DNA of 64,000 bases from Devosia sp. A8/3-2 (GTDB taxonomy: Bacteria > Pseudomonadota > Alphaproteobacteria > Rhizobiales > Devosiaceae): positions 2,210,156-2,274,155 of the forward strand of contig CP104974.1 of NCBI GenBank assembly GCA_025452255.1. Direction: 5' to 3'. Under the pieces are notes generated by a model. The model was not told where the DNA came from. It did not search any database and saw only the letters and a program-made list of their open reading frames with translations. Shown piece by piece: positions 11,462 to 21,817 of this stretch (position 1 is its first letter; each line of letters starts with the position of its first letter). The translations under genes and the position numbers were made by a program.

Positions 11462-11783
11462 ATGAAAATCCAAGTCACCGACCGGGCCGGCGACGTCCAC
11501 GAGCTTGAAGGGCTCTGAGGGCTGGCGCGCGATGGAAGTGATCCGTGACTGGGGCCTCAACATCAAGGCCGAGTGCGGCGGCGCGCTCAGCTGCGCCACC
11601 TGCCACGTTTATGTCGACAAGGACTGGATGGACGTGGTCGGCGCCCCCAGTGACGAGGAAGAGGATATGCTGGATAGCGTCGGCGATGTCCGCGCCAATT
11701 CGCGGCTTTCCTGCCAGATATTGATGAGCGACGCGCTGGATGGGCTCAAGCTGACTTTGGCGCCGAGTGCTGCCAAGGATTGA
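11462..11783 (+). CDS. [2Fe-2S] ferredoxin, second copy
   Basis: About 107 residues. Ligands are visible in [10 protein letters not shown] and SRLSCQIL. The start is ATG 11462 ([17 protein letters not shown]). An extra T near 11515 (CTCGAG read as CTCTGAG) produces a stop; removing it gives [12 protein letters not shown]. It lies about 90 bases after the FNR gene and may be co-transcribed. It is only moderately similar to the first ferredoxin, so the two may serve different partners. Confidence 0.85.
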
Positions 11784-11822
11784 GGCACCACGGACCTCAG
11801 TACCGCCAAAATTTCTATCCAC

Positions 11823-11915
11823 CCACAATGTCATCCCCGCGAAAACGGGGACCTCTGTTTTAGGGGTCTGGGGAAGGAAACGGAGGTTCCCGCTTTCGCG
11901 GGAATGACATTGTGG
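11823..11915. repeat. Inverted repeat (REP-like, family A)
   Basis: Arms CCACAATGTCATCCCCGCG and CGCGGGAATGACATTGTGG are complementary apart from one mismatch and enclose an inner pair GGGGACCTC/GAGGTTCCC. It lies between convergent genes. Confidence 0.85.
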
Positions 11916-11941
11916 TCGGTCCGGGGAATGTCGGCAGAAGG

Positions 11942-12514
11942 CTATTCCGCCGCAACATCCAGCGCGTTATCGCCATAACGCTCGATAAACCCAGCAAACT
12001 TGTCCGTCCAACCCGCCAGGAACGTCGCCGTCGCCTCGTCGGTCACTTCCAGCTCATCCGTAATCAGGCCCGGCTTCATGGTGAAATACATTTCTGGCTG
12101 CCCCATGAGGATGAGGCCATAGACCGGCAGGATGGACCGCAAATGGCCCCGGCCCGCCGCCGTGCCAACGGCCCCGACAGACGCGCCAATCAGCGCCGTA
12201 GGCTTGCCGTGCCGGGAGCTTTGCCCCCGGGGCCGCGAGCCCCAGTCCAACGCATTCTTGATCAGCGCGGGGAAGGAGCGGTTGAATTCGGGCATGGCAA
12301 TCAGCACGGCGTCGGCGCCTTCCACCAGCTGCTTGAACTGGGTGACCGCGGCGGGCGGGTTGCTCCACAATTCATTGTCATAATGGGGCAGGCTGCCCAG
12401 ATCGGCATAGTTGAATTTTAGCTTGCCGCCGGCCAGCTTTTCCAGCGTCTGCGTCAGCTTGCGGTTGATGGAATCGGGGCTCAGGCTGCCAACGAGGACG
12501 GCGACGGTTTTCAT
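11942..12514 (-). CDS. NADPH-dependent FMN reductase
   Basis: A 190-residue flavodoxin-fold oxidoreductase of the NADPH-FMN/chromate-reductase group. The N-terminal GSLSPDSINRKL binds FMN phosphate, and MPEFNRSFPALIKNALDW is the signature loop. Such enzymes reduce quinones, chromate or azo compounds with NAD(P)H. It is transcribed divergently from an HxlR regulator 95 bases away, a typical inducible pair. Confidence 0.85.
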   Translation of the reverse strand: MKTVAVLVGSLSPDSINRKLTQTLEKLAGGKLKFNYADLGSLPHYDNELWSNPPAAVTQFKQLVEGADAVLIAMPEFNRSFPALIKNALDWGSRPRGQSSRHGKPTALIGASVGAVGTAAGRGHLRSILPVYGLILMGQPEMYFTMKPGLITDELEVTDEATATFLAGWTDKFAGFIERYGDNALDVAAE

Positions 12515-12609
12515 GATGGACCCTATGGTATCCGTTAGAGACTGACGCTATATGAGTGACTGTCTCCAATGCCGCAAGACGGCACTTTTGCGATACGTCA
12601 GGCACTTAA

Positions 12610-13032
12610 ATGAAACCAATTGAGCCCCACCACGATTGCCGCCCGGTCAGCGAAATCCTGCACCAGATTGGCGGCAAGTGGACCGTTCTGATCATCAACA
12701 AACTCAGTGAAGGCCCGATGCGCTTCGGCGAAATCAAGCGGGTGATCGGCGGCATCAGCCAGAAAGTGCTGACCGCAACACTGCGCGATCTGGAAATGGA
12801 CGGCTTCGTCACCCGCACCGTAACGCCCTCGATTCCTCCCCGGGTCGATTACGAATTGACCGAGCTGGGGCGTGACCTGCAGGGGCCGCTCCGAGCGCTC
12901 GGAGCTCGGGCCGTCGACAACCGTCCCAAAGTCATCGCCGCAAGGATGCGCTATTTCGATGCCCATCCCGACGCCATGCCCAAGCCCAAGGGCCGGGTGG
13001 CCCTCCATGCGCCGCTGCTGGCGGCGGAATAG
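12610..13032 (+). CDS. HxlR-family transcriptional regulator
   Basis: A 140-residue winged-helix protein with the family core CRPVSEILHQIGGKWTVLII and GGISQKVLTATLRDLEMDG followed by the wing PRVDYELTELG. HxlR proteins bind DNA as dimers, usually to sense electrophiles or redox stress. The divergent FMN reductase is the probable target. A single Cys near the N-terminus (residue 10) could be a redox sensor (inference). Confidence 0.88.
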   Translation: MKPIEPHHDCRPVSEILHQIGGKWTVLIINKLSEGPMRFGEIKRVIGGISQKVLTATLRDLEMDGFVTRTVTPSIPPRVDYELTELGRDLQGPLRALGARAVDNRPKVIAARMRYFDAHPDAMPKPKGRVALHAPLLAAE

Positions 13033-13059
13033 GGCAGGGTTGCACCCAAGCTTCTAACG

Positions 13060-13101
13060 CCATGATGTCACCCCCGGCGAAAGCCGGGGCCCATCCTGAG
13101 A
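13060..13101. repeat. Half element of an intergenic repeat
   Basis: CCATGATGTCACCCCCGGCG then AAGCCGGGGCCCATCCTGAG: a short hairpin (CCCCGGC/GCCGGGG) resembling one arm of the palindromic repeats elsewhere in the window. Confidence 0.55.
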
Positions 13102-13150
13102 TCGTAGTATCAGGCAAGCTTCTTCCGCAAAAACCAGCGGACGCGTTTCC

Positions 13151-14167
13151 CTAATTCACCTTTCCCGCATCCGCCGTCACCTTGGTCAGTTCCGGAATAA
13201 AATCGCGCACCATGGGCTGCTTCTGCGTCTCGAACGGCAGCGGCCGCACCACGCGCATGGCCGCAATGCCCACCCGAACCGTCATCAGCCCATTGACCAC
13301 GCCTTCGCCCAGCCGCGCTGATAGCTTGGCCGCCAATCCTTGGCCCACCAGTTGCTCGACAATGCCATCCGTCAGCACCGGGCCACCCGTGACCGCCAGA
13401 TGCGCCAGCACCGCCCCGGTGAGCCGCCAAGAGCCGAAAAAGCTCGGGCGGGCTCCGTAGAGCGCCGCAATGGCCCCTGCCAGCCGGATGCTCTCATAAA
13501 TCACGAAGGCAATGTCGACCAAGGCGCGCGGCGACACCGCCGTCACCAGTGCTACCCGCCGTGCTGAGGCCGCCGTCAGCGTCTTGGCCCGCCCGTCGAG
13601 CGGCGCCATCAGGCTGCGCTCGGCCAGCGCAATGGCCTCATGCCCATCAAACAGATGGGGCAGATTATCGGCTACACGTTGCCGCGCCCGTGCCAGATCG
13701 GGCCGGGCCGCATAAATGGCCTCCAGCCGCTCCACCACATGCTTGGCCTTGTGCTGGTCATTCTCGGCAGTGGCATCAGCCGCATCGTTCCGCAGGTGAT
13801 CGAGCACTTTCAGCCGCCGCAGCGCAAACATTTCCCGCGCCGCCAGCACCAATACGGCCAGCACGAACAGCACCAGCACGCCGATGCCAACCCAGCCCAG
13901 CCATTCATTGCGCTCGAACAGGTCGCGGATCAGCCGGTCAGCGGCCAGTCCCAGCCCCGCTGATAGCAGCACGCCGCCCGTGGTCCGGGCCAGCCGGCCA
14001 AGCCAGCCCATGGGGCGCGGCGGCAGCGCGGCGAGGGTTTCATCCATAGCCGGGTCAAAATCGATCTCGGCAATCTCCACCTTGGCCGGTGCGAAGGCGC
14101 GCGGCACGCGCAGCGCTTCGCTGTCCTCGGTGATCGTCGCTGTCGGGCGGGCAATGGGGCGTTTCAT
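13151..14167 (-). CDS. YcjF/TIGR01620-family inner membrane protein
   Basis: About 338 residues. Two adjacent hydrophobic segments (about 80-100 and 105-130) lie in a TIGR01620/DUF697-type protein, with the C-terminal membrane-associated region GILTVRVGIAAM-like near the end. The start ATG 14165-14167 overlaps the TGA of the upstream gene (ATGA), indicating a two-gene operon. The pair corresponds to the ycjX-ycjF envelope-stress pair of enterobacteria. Molecular function is not established. Confidence 0.8.
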   Translation of the reverse strand: MKRPIARPTATITEDSEALRVPRAFAPAKVEIAEIDFDPAMDETLAALPPRPMGWLGRLARTTGGVLLSAGLGLAADRLIRDLFERNEWLGWVGIGVLVLFVLAVLVLAAREMFALRRLKVLDHLRNDAADATAENDQHKAKHVVERLEAIYAARPDLARARQRVADNLPHLFDGHEAIALAERSLMAPLDGRAKTLTAASARRVALVTAVSPRALVDIAFVIYESIRLAGAIAALYGARPSFFGSWRLTGAVLAHLAVTGGPVLTDGIVEQLVGQGLAAKLSARLGEGVVNGLMTVRVGIAAMRVVRPLPFETQKQPMVRDFIPELTKVTADAGKVN

Positions 14168-15610
14168 GCGAGCCAATCTCCCACCAGATAATCCAGCGTT
14201 CGGTCAAACCGGATATGGGGCAGGACCACGTCGCCGGCCGCATTGCGGTCGAGCTTTTGCGGCGGGGTGAAGCGCAGAAAGTTCAGCGCCACGGGCGTTC
14301 CATCCTCGAATAATGAATCCGGCCGCTCCGGTAAGTCGCCGGGAAATAGAGCGATTTCGGTTTTGCCATCATAGCTCGTGCCATCCAGCACCTCACCCGC
14401 CATCGGCGTGCCGATAATGGTGGGCAGCGTCTCGCCATTCTCAACAATGCTGCCCTCACGCGTCGCGCGAATGCCCGCCAATGCAATGGACTTAGTCTCC
14501 GCCCCGGCAAAGCGCGCCCGCTTGCTGGCGCTGGCCACCAGCCGGTTGAGGATCGCCTCCAGCCGGTCGTGGCTGGTGTGATGCACATGGTCGGCCTTGG
14601 TCGCGGCAAACAGGATCCGGTCGATTTTGCGCATGAACGGGCGCAGCAGCGGATTGCTCTCGCCCTGCCGGAAGCAGGACAGCACTGCCGTCAGTGCCGT
14701 CTCGAGATCCGCCACTGCAGCCGGCCCGGCATTGAGCGCGCAGCGTATCGACCAGCACCACCTGCCGATCCAGCCGGGCAAAATGATCGTGGAAGAATGG
14801 CCGCACGATGCGGTCCTTATAGGCCTCGTAGCGATGCTCCAGCATGGCATAAAGGCTCGATGAGCGCGCCTGCTCCGAAGGCGGCAGCGGCGCAAAGGTC
14901 AAAGCCGGCGACCCCTCAAGATCACCCGGCAGCAGGAACCGGCCCGGGGGCAGGGTGGACAGCGCCCCATGCTCCCGGCTGCGCCTGAGATAATCGGTAA
15001 ATGCCGCTGCCAGCTTTTCCGCATCGGAATCGTTGGCTTCCTTATGCGGATCAATCGAGCCCAGCAGTTCAAGGAAAGGCTTGGCCTCCTTGCCCGAGCC
15101 GGGGCGATGCGCCCGCTCCAGCGCCTCGGCGCTCCATTCGGCAAAGGATAGGCCGAGCAGCGGCAGATCGAGAATCCATTCGCCGGGATAATCGACAATA
15201 TCGAGATTAAGCGTCGAAGGCCCGCGCAGCCCCGAATACCAGTGCTTGGATTGATATTTGAGCACGATGCGCAGCTGGGAAATCTGCCGCGTGCTGTCGG
15301 GCCACACCGGCACCCTGCCGGTCAGCGCCTCCAGATGCCGTTCATAGGCAAAGCGGGGAATAGTCGCATCAGGATATTCCGCCAGCCGCGCGCCGATAAA
15401 CCGCCCCTCCGCCAAAGCGGTAAAGCCCGGCAGGCGGCCGCCTGTCAGCAGATTGTGCACCAGTGCGGTAATGAAAATGGTCTTGCCCGCCCGGCTCAGT
15501 CCGGTCACCCCCAGCCGCAGCGTCGGGGTAAAGGCGCCGGTCGCGGCGTCGCTCAGGTTGGCCGGGGCAATGCCCAGTTCGTCGACGATGGTGGTTGGAG
15601 ATTGAGCCAA
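14164..15610 (-). CDS. YcjX-like P-loop GTPase (DUF463)
   Basis: About 480 residues. Walker A GLSRAGKT and Walker B-like DYPGEW are followed by AATKADH, the base-specificity motif of a GTPase. Start: TTG 15608-15610 is preceded by GGAGG at about 8 bases; longer frames upstream lack a site. One frameshift near 14740 separates VVLVDTLRA from LNAGPAAVADLE. It overlaps the YcjF-like gene by 4 bases. The family is linked to membrane stress responses in proteobacteria; its exact role is unknown. Confidence 0.82.
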
Positions 15611-15752
15611 ACGTCGAGCCTCCAGTGTGCCCGCAGAAAGTAAGGGCTGGCGGCGACAATGCAAGAGCGGCGTGCAAGTGGCGTCCGCCACACTATCCAC
15701 AAGCGATGATTCCGCTGGTGCCGCCAAGTGCTTGAGCGACCAGCCAAAAGCT

Positions 15753-15792
15753 ACGTCGTCAAAACGTCATGCAATTGTCGCCCGTCTGTCAG
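15753..15792 (+). promoter_or_regulatory. Tandem Pho box (PhoB-binding site) before phoX
   Basis: Four 7-base units occur with an 11-base period: ACGTCGT (15753), ACGTCAT (15764), TTGTCGC (15775) and CTGTCAG (15786). They match the PhoB half-site CTGTCAT at 4, 5, 4 and 6 of 7 positions. Two adjacent Pho boxes 60 bases before a phosphatase start are what phosphate-starvation control would require. Confidence 0.7.
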
Positions 15793-15851
15793 CCGCACTC
15801 CCTACAGATTGGAACGGTTCAAAACTTCCGGGCTGTTGAGGAGCTTTCACG

Positions 15852-17836
15852 ATGAACGACCGGGCCCCCATTTTTAAGACGTCCCAGCTCGAAGCGGCCG
15901 ATGCGCCGCCGCGCAATATGACTGCCAATCCCACTATGGGCGAGCTGATCAGCGCGCGTTTCTCGCGCCGCGGGTTCCTCCGGGGTTCGCTGGCTGTGTC
16001 GGCCATTGCCGCCACCGTCAGTCCGCTGGCCCTTCTCACCGCCCGGGATGCCAAGGCAGCCGGCGGCTCGGCCTTCTCCTTCCCCGAAGTGGAAGCCGGC
16101 ATCGACGAGACCCACCACGTCGCCGAAGGCTATGATGCCGATATCCTGCTGCGCTGGGGTGATGGCCTGTTCCCCGACGCCCCCGAATTCGACCCGACCG
16201 CCCAGACTGCCGAGGCCCGGGCCCGCCAGTTCGGCTACAATAATGACTATGTCGGCTATATCCCCTTCGAGGATTCCTCCGAACATGGCCTGCTCGTCGT
16301 CAACCATGAATATACCAACCCGCATCTGATGTTCCCCGGCATCGTAACGCTGGCCGAGGGCGAAATGACCCTCAACCCGCTCAGCAAGGAGCAGGTGGAT
16401 ATCGAATTGGCGGCTCACGGCGGCACCATTGTCGAGATCCAGAAGACCGACGGCAAATGGGCTGTGGTCAAGGATGGTGCGCTCAACCGCCGCATCACCG
16501 TCAATACCGAAATGGAAGTCACCGGCCCCGCTGCCGGCCATGCGCGCCTGCAGACCGTCGCTGATCCCTCCGGCAAGAAGGTGTTCGGCACCATCAACAA
16601 TTGCGCCGGCGGCGTCACGCCCCGGGGCACCTATGTGATGGCTGAAGAGAACATTCACGGCTATTTCGCTGGCGAATTGCCGGCCGATCACCCGGAAGCG
16701 GCGAACTATGATCGCCTTGGCATTCCGGAAGGCTCCTATGAATGGGCTAATTTCTACGACCGGTTCGACGTCTCCAAGGAGCCCAACGAACCCAACCGCT
16801 TCGGCTATATCGTTGAAGTCGACGTGATGGACCCCAACTCCATCCCCAAGAAGCGCACCGCTTTGGGCCGCTTCAAGCATGAAGGCGCCGAGTCGATCGT
16901 CAACAAGGACGGTCGCGTGGTGTTTTATCTCGGCGACGACGAGCGCTTCGACTACGTCTACAAGTTCGTCACCACCGGCAAGTTCAACCCCGATGATCGC
17001 GCCGCCAATATGGACCTGCTCGACGAAGGCACGCTCTACGTTGCCAAATTCGAGGAAGATGGCACCATTGCTCGGCTGCCGCTGGTTCAGGGCGAAGGCC
17101 CGCTGACCGAAGCCAATGGCTTTGCCAGCCGGAGCCGACGTCGTCATCGCCACCCGCCTTGCCGCCGATCTGCTCGGCGCCACCAAGATGGACCGCCCCG
17201 AAGACATCCAGCCGAACGGTGTCAACGGCAAGGTCTATGTCATGTTGACCAACAACACCAAGCGCACCGCCGAGCAGGTGGACGCCGCCAACCCGACCGC
17301 TGAGAATGCCTTCGGCCACATCATCGAAATCGCCGAAGCCGATGGCGATTTCGCCTCGACCACGGGCACACGGGAAGTGCTGCTCAAATGCGGCGATCCC
17401 ACGATTGCCGAAGTGGGCGCGACCTTCTCGACCGACACCACCGTCAACGGCTGGTTCGGCATGCCCGACAATTGCGCGGTGGATTCGCTGGGCCGCCTCT
17501 GGGTCTCGACCGATGGCAATAACCCCACCGCCACCGGCCGTACCGATGGTCTATGGGCGGTGGATACCGAGGGCGATGCCCGCGCCACTTCCAAGCTGTT
17601 CTTCCGCGTGCCGGTCGGCGCCGAAATGTGCGGTCCGCTCTTCACCCCCGATGACGAAACGGCCTTCGTTGCCGTGCAGCATCCGGCCGATGGCGGCGAC
17701 GATTGGGAGGGCTTTGGTCGCGTCTCCTACTACGAAGACCTGTCGACCCGCTGGCCGGACTTCGACTGACGCGATGCCAGTGCGTCCCTCGGTTGTCGTC
17801 ATCACCAAGCAGGGTGGCGGCAAGATCGCGGTTTAA
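15852..17836 (+). CDS. phoX: PhoX-family alkaline phosphatase (Tat-exported)
   Basis: About 660 residues, DUF839/PhoX family, a calcium- and iron-dependent periplasmic phosphomonoesterase. The Tat signal is SRRGFLRGSLAVSA at residues 38-51. Family segments include VVNHEYTNPHL and GTINNCAGGVTPRGT, with GMPDNCAVDSLGRLW near the end. Frameshifts occur near 17130 and at 17768, where an extra T (GACGAC read as GACTGAC) makes an early stop; the corrected end is TKQGGGKIAV at 17836. A tandem Pho box precedes it and a terminator follows. Confidence 0.9.
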
Positions 17837-17855
17837 GCCATTGGCGCTCTAAACA

Positions 17856-17884
17856 AAAAACCGGCCCCTCACGGGGCCGGTTTG
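17856..17884. terminator. Bidirectional rho-independent terminator
   Basis: Perfect hairpin AAACCGGCCCC-TCA-CGGGGCCGGTTT with A- and T-runs on either side, between the convergent phoX and metA genes. Confidence 0.9.
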
Positions 17885-17891
17885 CATTTGG

Positions 17892-18801
17892 TTACTTACC
17901 AATCTCGTCCATGTCATAGGGTGTCGTCTGGTAGATCTCGTTGATCCAGTTCTGGAACAGCAGATGGGCATGGCTGCGCCAGCGGTTTTCCGGCACCACG
18001 CTGGTGTCCCCGTTGGGGAAGAGGTTGGTCGGCGGCGGTGTGTCGAGGCCCGATTTGATATCGCGCTCATATTCGTCGGCCAGCAGAACGGTTGTCATAT
18101 TCCGTGTGATTGAGGAAATAGACCGCCCGGTGCTTGAGGTCGCCCAGCATGGAGACGCCGATCTCCGCATTGTCGATCAGCACTTCGAGGTTCTCGCCCA
18201 GCGTGGTCCGATCGATGTCGTTGTAACGCGATACCGGGATCATCGGGCTGTCCGAAAACCCGCGCAGGAAGGGCGAGCGCGGATTGGTTACTTGATGGCG
18301 GAATACGCCGAAGGCCTTGTTGTCCATGCGGTAGCGCTTAGCGCCATGGAAATGGTGCAAAGCGGCCTGCGCCCCCAGCAGATGAACATGGTGTGGTGCA
18401 CATTGGTCTTGGTCCACTCCATGATGTCGAGCATTTCGGGCCAATAGCGCACCTCTTCAAAGGGCATATTGGCGATGGGCGCGCCGGTCACGATAAAGCC
18501 GTCGAACTTCTTGGTCCGCACCTCTTCCCGTGTCTTGTAGAAGGTCTTGAGATAATCCTCGGAGGTGTGCTTGGACTGATGGTCGGTGATGCGCACCAGC
18601 GTCAAATCCACCTGCAACGGCGTCGAGCCGATCAGCCGGGTGAACTGGGTTTCGGTGCGCTCCTTGTTGGGCATCAGATTGAGCAGGCCGATTTCGAGCG
18701 GCCGGATGTCTTGCCGCGCGGCGCGTGGAATCCATTACATAGACGCCCTCATCCTCAAGGGTCTTGCGGGCAGGTAGATTGTCGGGAATACGAATAGGCA
18801 T
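17892..18801 (-). CDS. metA: Homoserine O-acyltransferase MetA
   Basis: About 303 residues; activates homoserine for methionine synthesis. The nucleophile Cys is in [13 protein letters not shown], and LNHTEYD carries the downstream catalytic His. Frameshifts occur near 18088 (extra base in CGTTCGCTGG), near 18345 and near 18725; each side aligns. ATG 18801 starts [11 protein letters not shown]. The acyl-donor determinant region reads [12 protein letters not shown]; in characterised homologues the residue after GAP-X is Gly (succinyl) or Glu (acetyl), here Ala, so donor choice is not predicted. No SAM riboswitch was seen in the short upstream gap. Confidence 0.88.
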
Positions 18802-18869
18802 ATCAGCCTCTTAAGCGAGAATGATCGGAAAGCGATTCAAGGCCGGCGCGTCTCCAATGGGAGAACGCG

Positions 18870-19739
18870 CTAACGCATTCGCTTCTCGATCGCTGCGGCC
18901 ATCAGGTCGACGAATTCGTCGCCGTCGCGCACCATGGCGAGGTCGGACGCTTCTGACGACATAGCCAGAAATTATCCGCCAGCGCCTGATAGCGGGGCAG
19001 GCGGTCATGCAGCAGCGCTTCAAAGCCCCGGGCGCCGAACCCGGCGGGATCAACGTCGCAATCCTCGGCGATCTTGTTGAGCGCCTTGTACTCGGCCCAT
19101 TTCTCGACGAGGAAGGGCGGGCGGTAATACATCGGCTTGGGGCTCTGCTTGAAGCGCCGCACCAGCTCGGCGGCGTCCTTGTCGGTGCCGCGAATGTAGA
19201 GCAGGGCGGTCAGAAGCGGCCAAAGTCTTGACCACCGGGTCTTCCGGGTCGTTGGGGTTGATGACCTCGATCAGCGAGCCGCCGGTATCGGCGATGAAAT
19301 CGTCATAATCATACAGCGCCTTGGCCCGCTCGATGAAGTGCGGCACATCCTGCAAGGCGGCGATCTCGGCGATACGATGCTGCTCTGGCGGCGCTGATAT
19401 TCGGCCAGCGGCAGCCCACCCTTGTCCGGATTGCCGGGCGTGCCGAGATAGCTCGACAGCGGATCGAGATTGTCAGAAGGTGATATTGGACGAGATATAG
19501 ATCGAGTCCGAGCGCAGCAGATCGGCCGAGAAGGGCACCTTCATGGCCTCGCGCTTGAAATTATCGACGATATATTCGCCCATATAGCGTGTGCCGATGC
19601 GGTAATCGGCCGAATAATGGAACCAGCGCGACGCCCGCAGCATATTGCTCAGCCGCGTCTTGCCAACGCCGGCCATGCCAAACACCGTCACGGTGCGGCG
19701 CTCGGCCTTCACGAACTCATCGGCGGACTTGAACAGCAT
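18870..19739 (-). CDS. P-loop ATPase conserved in Rhizobiales
   Basis: About 288 residues after correction. The Walker A motif GMAGVGKTRLSNML lies near residue 20, followed by YRIGTRYMGEYIVDNFKREA, ISSNITFDNLDPLSSYLG and DVPHFIERAKALYDYDDF. I recognise this as an ATPase widespread in Rhizobiales but with no assigned function. At least five indels break it (near 18918, 18954, 19213, 19390 and 19478); three are extra T/A bases in CGA and one is a CCAGG site. The corrected stop is the TAG at 18870-18872. It is divergent from flgE and downstream of nothing flagellar, so a motility role is only suggested by position. Confidence 0.7.
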
Positions 19740-19904
19740 AGCGGTGGTGATCCCAGGCGTAGTGCCTTGTGCATTAATGCACTTGCCGCCATCAGACAAG
19801 CGGGCGGCAATTTCTGCCAGTGGGCCCGGACTCAATTGCCGGGTTTTCGCCGCAATTGCCCGGCCTGCGAGCAAATTATCCTTTAAAATCAATGCCAAGT
19901 GCAG

Positions 19905-19921
19905 TTGGCACTCTACTTGCT
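19905..19921 (+). promoter_or_regulatory. Sigma-54 promoter of flgE
   Basis: TTGGCACTCTACTTGCT has the required GG (19907-19908) and GC (19919-19920) separated by 10 bases, near the TTGGCAC-N5-TTGC consensus, about 55 bases before the flgE ATG. TGCCAA/TTGGCA form an inverted repeat over its left part. Half-sites TTGCCGGG and TTGCCCGG at 19840-19863 may bind an activator. Confidence 0.85.
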
Positions 19922-19973
19922 CATCTACGTGCTGAACAGGCGCAACCAGCGCGAGCAGTTTCAGGAGTTTTTG

Positions 19974-21748
19974 ATGGGCATTTACGGGGCTCTTTCCAGT
20001 GCGGTTACCGGTCTGCGGGCGCAGGCGCATGCGCTGGAGAATATCTCCGGCAACATCGCCAATTCCCAGACCACCGGCTACAAGCGCATCGAGACCGACT
20101 TCCTGGATCTGATCCCCGACGCGCCCGTCAAGCGCCAGTGCCCGGCGCCGTGCTGGCGCAGTCGCGCGGCACCAATGACATCAAGGGCGACATCAAGACG
20201 GTGTCGAACGAGACCTTCATTGCGCTCAATTCCAACGGCTTCTTCGTGGTCGAGCCCAAGAACGGGCAGGCTGATGGCGATGGCACCTTTGCCGGCACCA
20301 ATTTCTATACCCGCCGCGGCGATTTCGAGATCGACAAGGACGGCCTGCTGGTCAACGGCGCTGGCTATTACCTCAAGGGTCTGGCGATTGATCCTGCCAC
20401 CGGCAACGTCTCGGGCTCGGCCCCCGCAGTCATCAAGCTGTCCAATGCCTTCCTGCCCGCCCAGCAGACCACGCGCATCAATTACCGAGCCAACCTGCCG
20501 CAATTGCCCAAGACCGATGCCTATAAGGCCTCGGTGCCCAATAGCGAGCTCATGCGAGCGGGCGATTATCTGCCGAGCACCTTTACCCCGGCGCGGTCCA
20601 CTTCGACCAGGGTATTCACCACCGATCCGACCGATCTGGTGGGCGAGTCCCCTGACCATTGCGATCAGCGGCACCGCCTTCAACTACAATTTCTACTCCG
20701 CCGCTGCCGGCGCTCCGCCCGCCAATAACGCCTCCAACATGTACATCAACACCGATGGCAAGACGGTCGCGCAAGTGCTGGCAGAAGTGCAGACCCATAT
20801 GCAGGGTCGCCCGAATGCGGCTGGCTCAACCGTCGGCATTGCGACCGTCGCTCCCGATGCCGGCAAACTGCAGATCACCATGCCCGCCAATTCGGGTTTC
20901 ACTATGAGCGCTTCGACCAGCGCCGGGCTTTCGACCTCGTTCACCACCACGCCGCCAATCAGCTCCGTGCCCAATGGCACGCCAGTGAACGCGATCTCCG
21001 CCAATCAGAATGCGCAATTCCTCACCAACACGATCCCGGCCGGCTCCATCACGGTTTACGCCCAGAACGGCGCCCCGGCCGAGGTGACCATGCGCTGGGC
21101 CAAGGTCGATAGCGCTACCAGCACCCCGCCCGGCACCGACACCGGCACCTCTACTACATGTCCAACGGCAATGCCGCCGGTACGGAGACGCAGTGGACCC
21201 GCGTCAACGAAACCTTCCAGTTCGCCGCCAATGGCTCGCTGGCAGCTCCTACGGGCGGCGCGACCACGCTGACCGGCCTCAATATCAACGGCGTTGGCGT
21301 TGGCGATGTCGAATTGCGCTACGACACCAACGGCTTGACGCAGTTCGCCGATGTGAACGGCAAGGCGAATACCTCGACGCTGAACCAGAACGGCTATGGC
21401 GCCGGCGAATTCGTCTCCGTCGCCATCAATGACAATGGCCGGGTGGTCGCCACCTATTCCAATGGCGAACGTATCGACATGGCGCAGGTGGTGACGGCCA
21501 ATTTCAACGCCATCAACTCGCTCAAGCGCCTCGATGGCGGTGTGTTCGCGTCAACATCGGAATCGGGCGAGGCCATTCTGGACCTCACCGGCCGGGGCAT
21601 TATGGGCGGCGCGCTCGAGGCGTCCAATACCGATATTTCTGACGAATTCACCAAGCTGATCGTGACCCAGCAGGCCTATGCCGCCAGCACGCGCATCGTC
21701 AGCGCGGCCGACAAGATGCTGCAGGAAGCCCTCAACATGATCCGCTAG
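19974..21748 (+). CDS. flgE: Flagellar hook protein FlgE
   Basis: About 590 residues. The N-terminal rod/hook motif SAVTGLRAQAHALENISGNI and C-terminal QQAYAASTRIVSAADKMLQE form the conserved D0 coiled coils; a variable, low-complexity Ser/Thr/Asn-rich middle forms the outer hook. Start ATG 19974 has AGGAG 6 bases upstream. Frameshifts occur near 20137 (CCAGG read as CCAG), 20650 and 21153 (lost C). Secreted by the flagellar export apparatus. Preceded by a sigma-54 promoter and followed by flgK and flgL. Confidence 0.92.
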
Positions 21749-21817
21749 CCGCAGCGGCGACAGTTTGGGCTCGCGGTATTGGCTGCGGACCCGGTTCTCG
21801 CGTGAGGAGCCCAAGAT

